NCBI GenBank assembly: GCA_005893225.1
Contig: VBOT01000021.1
Location: forward strand, 10,969 to 45,012
Source of the DNA: Candidatus Eiseniibacteriota bacterium
GTDB taxonomy: Bacteria > Eisenbacteria > RBG-16-71-46
Length of the DNA: 34,044 bases
Direction: 5' to 3'
Every line of letters begins with the position of its first letter. Within the stretch, counting starts at the first letter, position 1. The notes beneath the pieces are model-generated. The model was given only the letters and a program-made list of their open reading frames with translations, did no database searches and was not told where the DNA came from. Shown piece by piece: positions 1 to 8,285 of this stretch. The translations under genes were made by a program, and so were the position numbers.

Positions 1-941
1 TGGTCGGGATCTCGGACAACCGGGCCATCGAGTCCACGGCCGCCATGCGATGGAACGGCGCCCCGACCGAGGTGCTGCCAGGGACTCTCGAAGGCCTCGT
101 CGTGACGAGCGGCGTGCACGCCGAGGCGCCCGTGCCCGAAGCGCCCGCGTCTCCGGCGGCAGCGGGCTCCGGCGTGGCGGTCGCGTCAGCGACAGCGCAT
201 GCGATCCCGTTCTCGATCGACCTGCCGCTCAAGGGCAGTGCCGGCGCCTACTGGGTGCCGATGGGCAAGACGACCGAGGTCGCCGTGCGATCCAACTGGA
301 GGAGCCCGAGCTTCCAGGGCGGCTGGCTCCCGGAGCGGCGATCGCTGGGCCCGAAAGGCTTCGAGGCCGAGTGGACCATCGCCTACCTCGGCCGCAACTT
401 TCCTCAAGCGTGGAAGGACGCGGCGGTTTCGAAGGAGACGCTCGAGTCGGCGCGCTTCGGCTTCGATCTCATCGAGACCACGGATCACTACCAGATGGCG
501 GCGCGCAGCGTGAAGTACGCCGGATTGTTCCTGCTGCTCACGTTCGCCACGCTGTGGCTCGTCGAAGTGCTGGCGCGGGTCTCGGTGCATCCGATCCAGT
601 ACCTGCTCATCGGCGCGGCGATGTGCGTGTTCTACCTGCTCGAGCTGTCGCTATCGGAGCACCTGGGGTTCGGGTTCGCGTACTGCGTTGCCACCGTCGC
701 GATTGTCGCCCAGATCGCCGGCTATTGCGCGGCCGTGCTGCACTCACGAAGACGCGCCGCGATCGTGAGCGGCATGTCCGCGGTTCTCTTCTGCTACCTC
801 TACGTGGTGCTCACGAATGAGGATTACGCGCTCTTGATCGGCTCGATCGGAGTGTTCGCGATCCTGGCGGTGATCATGTACCTGACCCGGCGCGTGGACT
901 GGTACGGCACCCAGCCGGCCGGCGACGCCGCGCGAACCTAG
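1..941 (+). CDS. creD: CreD-family inner membrane protein, 5'-truncated by the window edge
   Basis: The reading frame is open from base 3 (VGISDNRAIEST...) through the track ORF, so the true start lies upstream and the ATG at 45 is internal. The visible part matches the C-terminal two thirds of CreD (Cet/CreD family): a periplasmic region with FSIDLPLKGS and a PSFQGGWLPERR stretch, then HPIQYLL, FYLLELSLSEHLGFGFAY, EDYALLIGS and a terminal MYLTRRVDWY. Five hydrophobic helices follow residue ~165 of the 298-aa ORF. CreD belongs to the CreBC regulon in enterobacteria and is linked to envelope stress and beta-lactam or colicin tolerance; its biochemical role is not known. No creBC genes are visible here. 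The family assignment is firm, the physiological role is not. Confidence 0.93.
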   Translation, partial: VGISDNRAIESTAAMRWNGAPTEVLPGTLEGLVVTSGVHAEAPVPEAPASPAAAGSGVAVASATAHAIPFSIDLPLKGSAGAYWVPMGKTTEVAVRSNWRSPSFQGGWLPERRSLGPKGFEAEWTIAYLGRNFPQAWKDAAVSKETLESARFGFDLIETTDHYQMAARSVKYAGLFLLLTFATLWLVEVLARVSVHPIQYLLIGAAMCVFYLLELSLSEHLGFGFAYCVATVAIVAQIAGYCAAVLHSRRRAAIVSGMSAVLFCYLYVVLTNEDYALLIGSIGVFAILAVIMYLTRRVDWYGTQPAGDAART

Positions 942-979
942 GGCCGGCGCGCTTGCCGACTCCTCCGCCTGAAGGCCGT

Positions 980-1009
980 ACGGCCCGCGGGATCGCTCCC
1001 GCGGGCCGT
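980..1009. terminator. Perfect 13-bp hairpin between convergent genes
   Basis: ACGGCCCGCGGGA, loop TCGC, then the exact reverse complement. It lies between the stop of creD (+) and the stop of the 414-aa secreted protein (-), where a bidirectional terminator is expected. Neither side has a U-run, so it may act as a Rho-assisted or 3'-end-stabilising hairpin rather than a classic intrinsic terminator. Confidence 0.5.
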
Positions 1010-1032
1010 CGGTTCAAGCGCTGGTCGGTGGA

Positions 1033-2277
1033 TCAGCGGACCGAGATCGTCCGGCTCAGCGTCTGGCCCTCGACGGTCAGGCGCACGAAGTAGATGCCGG
1101 GCGACACCTTGATGCCGGCGTCGTCGCGCAGATCCCAGTCGACCGAGTGCGAGCCCGCGCTCATGACGTCGTCGGCGACGTCGCTCGCCAGACGGCCGCC
1201 GATGTCGTAGACGTGGAGCGTCACGCCCGTGGCCCGCGGCAGGGCGAAGTTGAAGATCGCGTGGGTCGCGACCGGGTTCGGGGTCACAGCTCCCAGCCAC
1301 GCCCGACCCTCGGCGACGTTCGAGCTCGCGCTCAGGTCGAGGTCGCCGGACTGGCTCCCGGACGCATTGCGCGGCTTGGCGCAGCCGGTGACGTGGATCT
1401 GGAGGTTGCCGTTGAGCACGGCCACCGGGTCCACGGTGTTCGGGTTGCCGTCCTGATCGACGAGCAGAAGGGTCGAGCCCGCCGGGTTGGCCGGGTTGCT
1501 GTAGACCTGGAGAAAGTAGCGATCCTTGGCGTCAACGGCACGCTGGCCCTTGCTGCCCGGCTCGGCGCGGTCCTCAACCCGGCCGAAGAAGTACACCTTC
1601 GGGTAGCTCGCCTTGTTGCCGTTGATGCCCACCAGGCGCCCGGTGCCGGTGAACTCGATGAAGTTGTACGGCGTCTTGGGCGAGGTCGAGCCGGCCGGAA
1701 TGCCCTCGACGTTGCCGCAACGGACCACCTGGATCGCGCGACCCTGGAAATGGAGATTGAGGTCGTGGGCGATGTGGTTCCAGTTGCCGCCCTCACCCGC
1801 GGTGGGGCTGCAGCCCGGGTTCACGTTGCCGCCGTAGCTGTGGAGGCCGGTGCGGATCTGCACCTGGCCACCGCCGGTCATCCAGCACTTGCCTTCCTTG
1901 CCGGGAGGCGGGGGCGGAGGCGGCGGGCAAATGATCGCCCAGTTCCTCTCGATGGTGGTCGCGTCCTTGGTACAGAAATCGTAGTAGGCAGCCACGGGCT
2001 CCAGGTATCCGCCGTTTCCGCCGTTCACACCCTCGAGGGTCTCGTGATAGCAGGCCGGTTGCTCGAGCAGATGGATCGTGTAGCGCCCGGTCGAATCGGT
2101 GACCGCGGTTACGTTGAACGGCATGTTGGGATCGGTCGAAACGACCCGAACCGTGGCGCCGATCACTGGACTCCAGTCGGCGCACCTGACGTTACCCTGG
2201 AGCAACCAGGCATGAGCTGCACCGGCAGAGAACAGCATGGTCGCGGCGACGGCACCGAACTTCATCAAACGCTTCAT
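1033..2277 (-). CDS. Secreted protein: carboxypeptidase-like domain, post-COAP-1-like domain, FlgD/T9SS-type C-terminal domain
   Basis: The track ORF begins at 2403, but the real start is most likely the ATG at 2277. It follows a GGAGGT ribosome site at good spacing and opens a textbook signal peptide (MKRLMKFGAVAATMLFSAGA, cleavage near AHA). Order in the 414-aa product: a transthyretin/carboxypeptidase-regulatory-like beta domain (GATVRV...TDSTGRYTIHL, ~25-85), a proline run, then a post-COAP-1-like domain beginning CWMTGGGQV and closing NGNLQIHVTGC (~125-320). The last ~85 residues form a FlgD-Ig/T9SS-type C-terminal domain (VTPNPVATHAIFNF...YDIGGRL...GIYFVRL). The C-terminal domain suggests export to or beyond the outer membrane. 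No enzymatic motif is visible. Function unknown; probably a surface or matrix protein. Confidence 0.88.
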   Translation of the reverse strand: MKRLMKFGAVAATMLFSAGAAHAWLLQGNVRCADWSPVIGATVRVVSTDPNMPFNVTAVTDSTGRYTIHLLEQPACYHETLEGVNGGNGGYLEPVAAYYDFCTKDATTIERNWAIICPPPPPPPPGKEGKCWMTGGGQVQIRTGLHSYGGNVNPGCSPTAGEGGNWNHIAHDLNLHFQGRAIQVVRCGNVEGIPAGSTSPKTPYNFIEFTGTGRLVGINGNKASYPKVYFFGRVEDRAEPGSKGQRAVDAKDRYFLQVYSNPANPAGSTLLLVDQDGNPNTVDPVAVLNGNLQIHVTGCAKPRNASGSQSGDLDLSASSNVAEGRAWLGAVTPNPVATHAIFNFALPRATGVTLHVYDIGGRLASDVADDVMSAGSHSVDWDLRDDAGIKVSPGIYFVRLTVEGQTLSRTISVR

Positions 2278-2805
2278 GGAAACACGACCTCCGTGACTGG
2301 AGACAAAGCGAGTGAGAGGAGGCCCGGGAACTCCGCAGCGCGGCGGGCCAGCACGCGTCGCAGTCCAGGTGGCCGGCTCGCGATCCTGCCTTCCTGGCTT
2401 CATGCGCTACGAGAGCCGTCGAACACCCGGCCTTCGAGGCGCGTCATCGTCGAGGTGTCATTGCAGGGTCCGGACCCGATCTGGAGGTGCCGCGTTCCTG
2501 CGGTCGGGCAAGATGAGAGCCCTGGGACTGCTCGATCAAGACACGCTCTCACCATGCTCTTGGGTCGGCATGTCGAGTCAAGGTTGAGAGGCGGTGCGGG
2601 CCAGCGTGCTAAGCGCACTGCCGGGACAGAGGCAATCATGGGCGGACTCGCCCAGGGGGATTCGCGCCGCGGGGCGCTCCACCCAGTGTTTCGCGACCGA
2701 GGGCCGGGCAGGGCTGCGCGGACCGCGCGGCGTGGGGTTACTTCAGTGACGGAGGGCTTAGCGGCTGAACATGTTCCGCGCGACGCCGCTCCCGATCATT
2801 CTGGC
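2278..2805. other. Gene-free stretch of 528 bp
   Basis: Lies upstream of the post-COAP protein and downstream of the small unknown gene, both on the minus strand. The overlapping track ORFs here (for example 2400..2639 and 2312..2587) have no recognisable domain, no convincing ribosome site and look like GC-rich shadow frames. I see no tRNA, no long inverted repeat and no good sigma-70 pair; a TTGACT on the minus strand near 2580 has no matching -10. It may hold the promoter of the 414-aa gene. Confidence 0.4.
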
Positions 2806-3291
2806 TCAGGCGGGACCCGACTCATCGCGAAGCAACCGGCGGGCGTATTCGACCAGCTCGCGGTCCACATCCGCCGGCCGGCATCCGGGAAGACCGTACT
2901 CGTCGTCGGCGCGATAGAAGGGGATCAGCGCGTCGTGATAGTTGAAGGCCGCGGCCAGCCGAGCACCCTCGGATGCGACGCGCCGTGCGTTCGCGGGGTC
3001 TGCGAGCACGATCGCGCTCAGGTGTCTCGCCCGCCGGCGTCCCAACTCCTGCAGCGCTCTTCGAAACAGCTCATGGGCTTCGTCCAGTTCGGCTTGGGTC
3101 AGCCCGGCGAGGCTTCGGATCGCCGGCGTGTCCGTTCCGGCTGCCAGGAGATTGCCGGCGACCGCCGACAGCTCCTCACCAGGGCCTTGTCGCCGAGTGG
3201 GCCACCCTTCACGAGAATGAGTTGCTCGAGAACTGGGAGCGCGCCCGTTCTCGGGCGGAAGCTGCGTCGAATTGCTCCCCTGGAGTAGCAC
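2806..3291 (-). CDS. Small protein of unknown function, start uncertain, possibly frameshifted
   Basis: From about residue 40 the frame reads like a real soluble, mostly helical protein (EELSAVAGNLLAAG, TPAIRSLAGLTQAELDEAHELF, a charged RRRARH segment, FNYHDALIPFYRADDEYGLP, a final VDRELVEYARRLL helix). I do not recognise the family. The first ~40 residues from the GTG at 3291 are proline/arginine-rich and look untranslated. The neighbouring frame just upstream contains a protein-like stretch (VLEQLILVKGGPLGDKALV) that would join smoothly to EELSAVAG if one base were changed at about 3180-3190. So the real gene may start upstream and carry an indel, or start at an unusual codon. It sits downstream of the PLP enzyme on the same strand. 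Confidence 0.55.
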   Translation of the reverse strand: MLLQGSNSTQLPPENGRAPSSRATHSREGWPTRRQGPGEELSAVAGNLLAAGTDTPAIRSLAGLTQAELDEAHELFRRALQELGRRRARHLSAIVLADPANARRVASEGARLAAAFNYHDALIPFYRADDEYGLPGCRPADVDRELVEYARRLLRDESGPA

Positions 3292-3304
3292 CTACCGAAG
3301 CCCA

Positions 3305-4492
3305 CTACGCCGCTCCCAGCGCCCCCTCAAGATCCTCCCAGAGATCCTCCACATCCTCGATCCCCACCGACAGCCGCACCAGCCCCTGCGAGATCCCCGC
3401 CTGGGCCAGCTCCTCCGGGCTCATGTGCCGGTGCGACGTGTGGGCCGGCAGCGAAGCGAGCGACTCCACGCCTCCGAGGCTCGGCGCGTGGCGCACCAGC
3501 TCGAGCCCATTCACCACGCGCTCGGCGGCCGCCATGCCTCCGCGCACATCGAAGGCCAGGACGGGCCCGAAGCCCAGCATCATCTGCCGCCGCGCGATTT
3601 CGTGGCCCGGGTGCCCCTCGAGGCCGGGGTAGAAGACCTGCGCCACCCGCGGGTGCTTCGCTAGCCGCCGCGCCAGCTCCAGGGCATTGGAATTACCCCG
3701 CTCGACCCGGATGGGGAGGGTTTTGAGGCTGCGCTCGATTAGCCACGCCATCTGCGGGTCGGGCACGGCGCCGAACACCGAGCGCACGTTGTAGACGCCG
3801 GCGAGCAATTCGCGACTGCCAAGCGCCACGCCCGCGAGGAGGTCGCCGTGCCCGCCGATCGACTTGGTGGCGCTGTACATCACGAGGTCGGCGCCGAGCG
3901 GCATGCACTTCTGCCCGACTGGGGAGGCGAAGGTGTTGTCCACGGTGAGGAGCGCGCCGTGGCGGTGCGCGAGAGCGGCGGCATGCTCGATGTCGACCAC
4001 GCACAAGGTGGGATTGGTCGGCGTCTCGATATGGAAGATTCTCGTGCCGCTGCGGAAGCCATCCTTCCAGCTCTCGGGCTCGCGCGCGTCGACCAGGGCG
4101 CACGACCAGCCGAGTCGCTCCTTGCCCCAATGCAGGGCATCGAGGGTCCCGCCGTAGCACTGGCGCAGGGCCACGACGTGGTCCTTGGCGTGCAGGTTGG
4201 CGAGCAGCACGCCCGTGATGGCCGCCATCCCCGAGGGAAAGAGCAGCGCCTCTTCCGTCCCCTCGAGCCCGGCGAGGCGCTCCTCGCAGGCGCGCAGCGT
4301 CGGGTGTCCGAGGCGCTGGTAGAAGGCGCCCGCCGCCCCGCGATCCCTCTCGACCAGCATCGACTCCAGGCTGTCGAACGAGAACGTGGAGGAGTGGATG
4401 ATGGGCGTGCTCACCGCGCCCGCGCGCCGGCGGGAATCGCCGGCGACCGCGCGGGTATTGCTGCCGTGACCGGTGCGGCTCCTGGTGGCCAT
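3305..4492 (-). CDS. Cys/Met-metabolism PLP-dependent enzyme (cystathionine gamma-synthase/lyase, methionine gamma-lyase or sulfhydrylase type)
   Basis: A 395-aa fold-type I PLP enzyme of normal family length. The start ATG is preceded by an excellent AAGGAGGA site. Visible signatures: STPIIHSSTFSF near the N-terminus; the FYQRLGHPTLRACEERLA segment supplying the Tyr-x-Arg phosphate ligands; LFPSGMAAI; ETPTNPTL; the VDNTFASP motif with the PLP Asp; the Schiff-base lysine in SATKSIGGHGD; and a C-terminal VRLSVGIEDVEDL. The substrate cannot be read from these motifs. It is a diverged paralogue of the enzyme at 26550-27725, whose lysine loop (SVTKYLNGHSD) is more typical of cystathionine gamma-lyase. 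Its promoter region is almost entirely the stem-loop repeat at 4520-4641, shared with the divergent GT9 gene. Confidence 0.9.
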   Translation of the reverse strand: MATRSRTGHGSNTRAVAGDSRRRAGAVSTPIIHSSTFSFDSLESMLVERDRGAAGAFYQRLGHPTLRACEERLAGLEGTEEALLFPSGMAAITGVLLANLHAKDHVVALRQCYGGTLDALHWGKERLGWSCALVDAREPESWKDGFRSGTRIFHIETPTNPTLCVVDIEHAAALAHRHGALLTVDNTFASPVGQKCMPLGADLVMYSATKSIGGHGDLLAGVALGSRELLAGVYNVRSVFGAVPDPQMAWLIERSLKTLPIRVERGNSNALELARRLAKHPRVAQVFYPGLEGHPGHEIARRQMMLGFGPVLAFDVRGGMAAAERVVNGLELVRHAPSLGGVESLASLPAHTSHRHMSPEELAQAGISQGLVRLSVGIEDVEDLWEDLEGALGAA

Positions 4493-4519
4493 GCGCGGTC
4501 CTCCTTCCCGAAGGTTGGC

Positions 4520-4641
4520 GCAGGCTGCGGAGAAAGCCGATCACTGCCTTGCTCGGTCGCTCCTCGCTGCGACGTATCTTGCAGATACGACTCGCTCGTC
4601 GCTTCCCTCGCGCCTTGTCCTCGGCTTTTTCCGCAGCCTGC
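4520..4641. repeat. Stem-loop repeat element 1 (21-bp arms, 20/21 matched)
   Basis: Left arm 4520-4540 (GCAGGCTGCGGAGAAAGCCGA) pairs with 4621-4641 at 20 of 21 positions. The 80-bp centre contains a perfect 7-bp hairpin (CGTATCT-tgc-AGATACG) and the string TCGGTCGCTC..CTCGC. The arms resemble those of element 2 (18716-18795), sharing TCCTCGGCTTT and CAGCCTGC, and the centre resembles that of element 3 (22427-22572). It fills most of the intergenic region between two divergent genes. REP- or MITE-like origin is inference. Confidence 0.8.
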
Positions 4642-4655
4642 TAGATTCTGCCGGC

Positions 4656-5723
4656 ATGATACCCCACAGGCCCGCGCCCACCATCCGACCCGTGGACCCC
4701 GGCCCGGTGCGCCGGGTGCTCTTGATCCGCCCGCGCTACCTGGGCGACATCTGCCTCACGCTGCCGGCGCTGGACGCCGTGCGCGCCCAGGTCGCCTACC
4801 TCACCGAGCGCGAGAGCGCCCCGCTCATCGAGGGAGACCCGCGCGTGGATGAGCTAATCGTGGTGCCGAGAAGTCCCGGCCCGCGGGAGAACATCACGCT
4901 CATTCGTCGCCTGCGCCGCTTCGCGCCCGATGTGGCGTTCGACTTCTTCTGCAATCCGCGCACCGCGCTCTGGACCGCGCTCTCGGGCTCCCGCGTCCGC
5001 GTGGGTTATCCGAACAAGGGCTGGCGCTCGGCGCTCTACACGCATCAATCGCGGCCGCGCACGCTCTCGGCGGTTGGCTTCCACCTCGCCTCGCTCGCCG
5101 CCCTGGGCTGGCCGGCCCGCGAAACAACGCCCCGGCTTCACATCGGTGAGCAGGCCCGCAGCGAGGCAGCCGCCGCGCTCAGGGCGCTCGGCGTTCCCGA
5201 GGGCGCGGTCCTCGTCGGATTCCATCCCGGAGCCCGCTGGGAGACGCGCCGCTGGTTCCCCGAGCGCTTCATCGAGCTGGCCGGAAGGTTCTTGAGCGCC
5301 CGCGAGGATGGCGTGGCCCTGGTGAGCGGCGGACCGGCAGAAGCCGATCTGGTCCGGAGCATTGTCTCCGCGCTGCCGCCAAGACGGGCGCACGCCGTCG
5401 TGGCCTGGCCGATTGCGCGCTTCGTTGCGCTCCAGGCGCGATGCGCGGCGTTCGTGTGCGGCGACACGGGCCCGCTCCACACCGCGGTGGCCGCCGGCGC
5501 GCCCACGCTCGGGCTCATGTCGCGCAACCGGCCGGCGATGTTCTTCCCCTACCCTGCCTCCCTCGGTCATCGCGCCTACTACGCGCGCGCCGAGTGCAGC
5601 CCGTGCGATCGCGACGTCTGCGCGGACCTGCGCTGTCTCAGGCGCCTCACGGTGGAGGGGGCCTGGAATCTACTCTCCGCGATGCTGGGCGAAAGGGCTC
5701 GTCGCGCGACTGGCGGTTCATGA
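4656..5723 (+). CDS. Glycosyltransferase family 9 (ADP-heptose:LPS heptosyltransferase-like)
   Basis: The track ORF starts at 4473, but its first 61 codons run through the stem-loop repeat; the first codon after it, ATG 4656, gives a 355-aa protein of normal GT9 length (MIPHRPAPTIRPVDPGPVRR). Family signatures: VLLIRPRYLGDICLTLPAL near the N-terminus; GFHPGARWETRRWFPERF opening the C-terminal Rossmann domain; CGDTGPLHTAVAAGAPTLGL, the sugar-nucleotide-binding loop; and a C-terminal cysteine cluster CSPCDRDVC...C. Such enzymes add heptose or related sugars to lipid A core or other surface glycans at the cytoplasmic membrane face. No clear Shine-Dalgarno precedes the ATG. The SAM hydrolase gene follows after 25 bp, suggesting one transcript. 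Confidence 0.9.
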   Translation: MIPHRPAPTIRPVDPGPVRRVLLIRPRYLGDICLTLPALDAVRAQVAYLTERESAPLIEGDPRVDELIVVPRSPGPRENITLIRRLRRFAPDVAFDFFCNPRTALWTALSGSRVRVGYPNKGWRSALYTHQSRPRTLSAVGFHLASLAALGWPARETTPRLHIGEQARSEAAAALRALGVPEGAVLVGFHPGARWETRRWFPERFIELAGRFLSAREDGVALVSGGPAEADLVRSIVSALPPRRAHAVVAWPIARFVALQARCAAFVCGDTGPLHTAVAAGAPTLGLMSRNRPAMFFPYPASLGHRAYYARAECSPCDRDVCADLRCLRRLTVEGAWNLLSAMLGERARRATGGS

Positions 5724-5748
5724 GCCGTTCAGGCTAGCCTCCCGCGCC

Positions 5749-6549
5749 ATGGCGTCGCCGATCATCACCTTCACCTCGGACTTCGGGCACGAGGACTGGT
5801 TCGTTGGCGTCGTCCACGGCGTCCTCTACGACCTGTGCCCGAGCGCCCGCGTGGTGGACCTGAGCCACGCGGTCGATCCCGGAGACATCGAGCGGGCCGC
5901 GTTCATCCTCGAGGCCGCGTCCCCCGACTTCCCGGTGGGCACGGTGCACCTCGCGGTGGTCGACCCCGGAGTGGGCACGACGCGCCGGGCACTCGCGGTC
6001 CACTCGCGGGGCCAACTGTTCGTCGGGCCCGACAACGGAATCCTCGAGTGCTCGCTGGCGGATCCTGACGCGGAGATCCGATCCCTCACCGAGCCGCGCT
6101 TCTTCCGGCTGCCGGTGAGCCGCACGTTCCACGGCCGGGACGTGTTCGCCCCCGCGGCCGCCCACCTCGCCGGCGGGGTCCCGCTCGAGTCCATGGGTCC
6201 ACGGGTCAGCGACCCGGTGCGGCTCGCGCGACCGCCGATCTGCTGGGCGGACGGCCGGCTGGAAGGCCGGGTGATGCTGGTCGATCGCTTCGGCAACGCG
6301 CTCACGAGCCTCACCACCGAGGCCATCGGCTCGGCCTTCCCGGGCATCGCGGAGAGCCGGCTCGAGGTCCTGCTCGGGGGCCGGCACATCCAGGGGATCG
6401 CGCGCTCCTACGGAGACGCCCCGATCGGGACCCTGGTCGCGATCATCGGGTCGAGCGGGCGCCTCGAGATCGCGCAGGTGGGAGGCCACGCGGCCCAGCG
6501 CTTCGGGTTCGGCAAAGACGACGTGGTCTCGATCCAGGCGATACGCTGA
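5749..6549 (+). CDS. SAM hydrolase / SAM hydroxide adenosyltransferase (DUF62 family)
   Basis: Start chosen at ATG 5749 because homologous sequence begins immediately (MASPIITFTSDFGHEDWFVG); the upstream part of the 5362 ORF is a shadow of the GT9 gene. The 266-aa product is normal for the family. Visible motifs: TFTSDFG, VDPGVGTTRRALAV (conserved Asp and Arg), GPDNGIL, the FHGRDVFAPAAAHLA motif with the conserved His, and DRFGNALTSL in the C-terminal barrel. Characterised bacterial and archaeal relatives with this Asp-Arg-His set hydrolyse S-adenosylmethionine to adenosine and methionine; fluorinase and chlorinase are relatives. Halogenase activity is unlikely from the ordinary motif set, but this is inference. 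It converges on the GT2-NodB gene. Confidence 0.92.
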   Translation: MASPIITFTSDFGHEDWFVGVVHGVLYDLCPSARVVDLSHAVDPGDIERAAFILEAASPDFPVGTVHLAVVDPGVGTTRRALAVHSRGQLFVGPDNGILECSLADPDAEIRSLTEPRFFRLPVSRTFHGRDVFAPAAAHLAGGVPLESMGPRVSDPVRLARPPICWADGRLEGRVMLVDRFGNALTSLTTEAIGSAFPGIAESRLEVLLGGRHIQGIARSYGDAPIGTLVAIIGSSGRLEIAQVGGHAAQRFGFGKDDVVSIQAIR

Positions 6550-6619
6550 GGGGCGCTGTTTCTCGGTCGCGACGCGGCCCTGGAGCCTCTCGCCTGAACC
6601 CCGCGCACGGGGGCCTCTC

Positions 6620-8113
6620 TCAGGAAGCGGGCGACCCCGAGGCAGGATGCCAGCCCGCCAGCGTGGCCGGGCAATGCAGGAGCTCGGGGACCGTGACGAA
6701 CCGGTAGCCGCGCGAGCGCAGGCGCTCGATGATCTCGGGCAGCGCCCGCACGGTGGGGCTGCGGTCGATGTCGTGGCTGAGGTTGAGGCCATCGTGGAGC
6801 AGGATGATCGAGCCGGGCCGCGCATGGAGCACGGCGCGCCGCGCCACGGTCTCGCGCGAGATGGGATCCCAGTCCCCGGGCGCGTCGTCCCAGGTCACGG
6901 TGATGAGCGAGTCGCTCTTTAGGACACGCATGAGCCAGGGCGAGCGCAGGCCCTGGGGCGGGCGGAACAGCCGGGGAAAAAGCGCCGTGGCCGCGTGGAT
7001 CGTCTCCTCGGCCGCCGACACCTCGGCCCTGATCTGCTGGACCGGCTCGAGCGCAAAGCGCAGCGGATGGTGCTCGGAGTGGTTGCCCACCACGTGGCCC
7101 TCGCGCACGATCCGCGCCGCCGCGGCCGGATACTTCCGCACGTTCTCCCCGATCAGGAAGAACGTGGCGCGCACGTGCTCGCGCTCAAGGATGTCGAGCA
7201 CCTGCGAGGTGTAGGGCTCGTTCGGGCCGTCGTCGAAGGTGAGCGCCACGACCTTCTGGTGGGTGGCGGCGTGCCAGTAGGTCTTGCCGAACGCGCTCGA
7301 GCGCGGCGAGAACGCGCTCTCGCCCAGCACCACGGCCACCGCCAAGGCCGCCGCCGCCGCGGCCAGCGCCGCCCGCCGGCGCCGCGGTCGCAGCCCGGCC
7401 GCGGGCTCGCGCACCACCGGGAAGTCGCGCCACAGCGGCCGCGAGAACAGCTTCATCCAGACGAAGTTCGACACGTAGAGGAACAGATTGGAGAGGAGCG
7501 CGCGGTTCCAGCGCCGCGACGAGGTCTGGACCCGCAGCGACTCCAGCACCACCACGCGGCCGGCGCTCCGCAGGCGCTCGGAGAGCTCGCTGTCCACCTC
7601 GAGGCTGTAGTCCGAGTTCCAGCCGCCCACCGCGAGGAACGCATCGCGCCGCACCGACAGGTTGGCCCCCCAGAGATGCGGGCCGCGCGGGTTCCGGCGG
7701 TCGATCCAGTTAAAGGCCGGGACCAGGACCCGCGCGAGCAGCCATCCCTTCCAGTTCGCGCGCGTGAATACCACGTCGCCGCCGATCGCCACGACGTCGG
7801 GCCGGCGCCGGTACTCTTCGACCAAGCGCGACACCCAGTCGGGCGGCACCACGGTGTCGGCGTCGGTCATGGCGATGATCGACCCCGTCGCCGCGGCGAA
7901 GCCGCGGATCAGCGCGAGGCAGTAGTCCCGCCTGGGCTCCGAGACCACGCTTGCGCCCAGCAGACGCGCCACCTCCGCCGTGCGGTCGCTGCTGGCGTTG
8001 TCCACGACGATGATCTCGAGCGCCCCGTCGTAATCCTGGGCAGCAAGGGCGCGGAGGCAGTCGGGGAGCAGGGTCTCCTCGTTGTGGGCCGGGATCACGA
8101 TGGAAACCTTCAT
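6620..8113 (-). CDS. Bifunctional GT2 glycosyltransferase - NodB polysaccharide deacetylase fusion
   Basis: Start set at ATG 8113 (GGAGGT five bases upstream; MKVSIVIPAHNEETLLPDC is a canonical GT2 N-terminus) rather than 8167; the product is 497 aa. Residues ~1-230 are a GT-A fold glycosyltransferase with VDNASSDRT, the DAD-type metal motif (AMTDADT) and an LWGANLSVRR acceptor-side segment. After an Arg-rich stretch comes one hydrophobic helix (~255-280, AALAAAAAALAVAVVL). Residues ~295-485 form a NodB domain with all usual motifs: TFDDGP, HSEHH, RPPQG, WDDAPGDW and IILLHDG. One membrane pass would put the transferase in the cytoplasm and the deacetylase in the periplasm, suggesting stepwise synthesis and de-N-acetylation of an exported amino-sugar glycan. 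Substrate unknown. The only intact NodB-type gene in the window. Confidence 0.9.
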   Translation of the reverse strand: MKVSIVIPAHNEETLLPDCLRALAAQDYDGALEIIVVDNASSDRTAEVARLLGASVVSEPRRDYCLALIRGFAAATGSIIAMTDADTVVPPDWVSRLVEEYRRRPDVVAIGGDVVFTRANWKGWLLARVLVPAFNWIDRRNPRGPHLWGANLSVRRDAFLAVGGWNSDYSLEVDSELSERLRSAGRVVVLESLRVQTSSRRWNRALLSNLFLYVSNFVWMKLFSRPLWRDFPVVREPAAGLRPRRRRAALAAAAAALAVAVVLGESAFSPRSSAFGKTYWHAATHQKVVALTFDDGPNEPYTSQVLDILEREHVRATFFLIGENVRKYPAAAARIVREGHVVGNHSEHHPLRFALEPVQQIRAEVSAAEETIHAATALFPRLFRPPQGLRSPWLMRVLKSDSLITVTWDDAPGDWDPISRETVARRAVLHARPGSIILLHDGLNLSHDIDRSPTVRALPEIIERLRSRGYRFVTVPELLHCPATLAGWHPASGSPAS

Positions 8114-8285
8114 GGCTGACCTCCAGGCGGGCTGGGCCATCGCGACGCCGAGATCATGGAATTGCAAGGCGACGCGCTGACCGTGGGGCGCGGCATGCTA
8201 CCAAAAGGAGGCCCTCGCCGCCCGCCGCCGTAAACCGTTCGCGAGCGGAGTGCTTCCGGGGCAGCACAAAAGCCAGCAAGAGAGA

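Noticed and set aside
1147-3288. 713-aa plus-strand ORF
   Set aside because: Runs antisense through the post-COAP gene with Arg/Ala/Gly/Val shadow composition; no domain or ribosome site.
5749-6549. Fluorinase or chlorinase
   Set aside because: The motif set is that of ordinary SAM hydrolases of the DUF62 family and no halometabolite genes are nearby.
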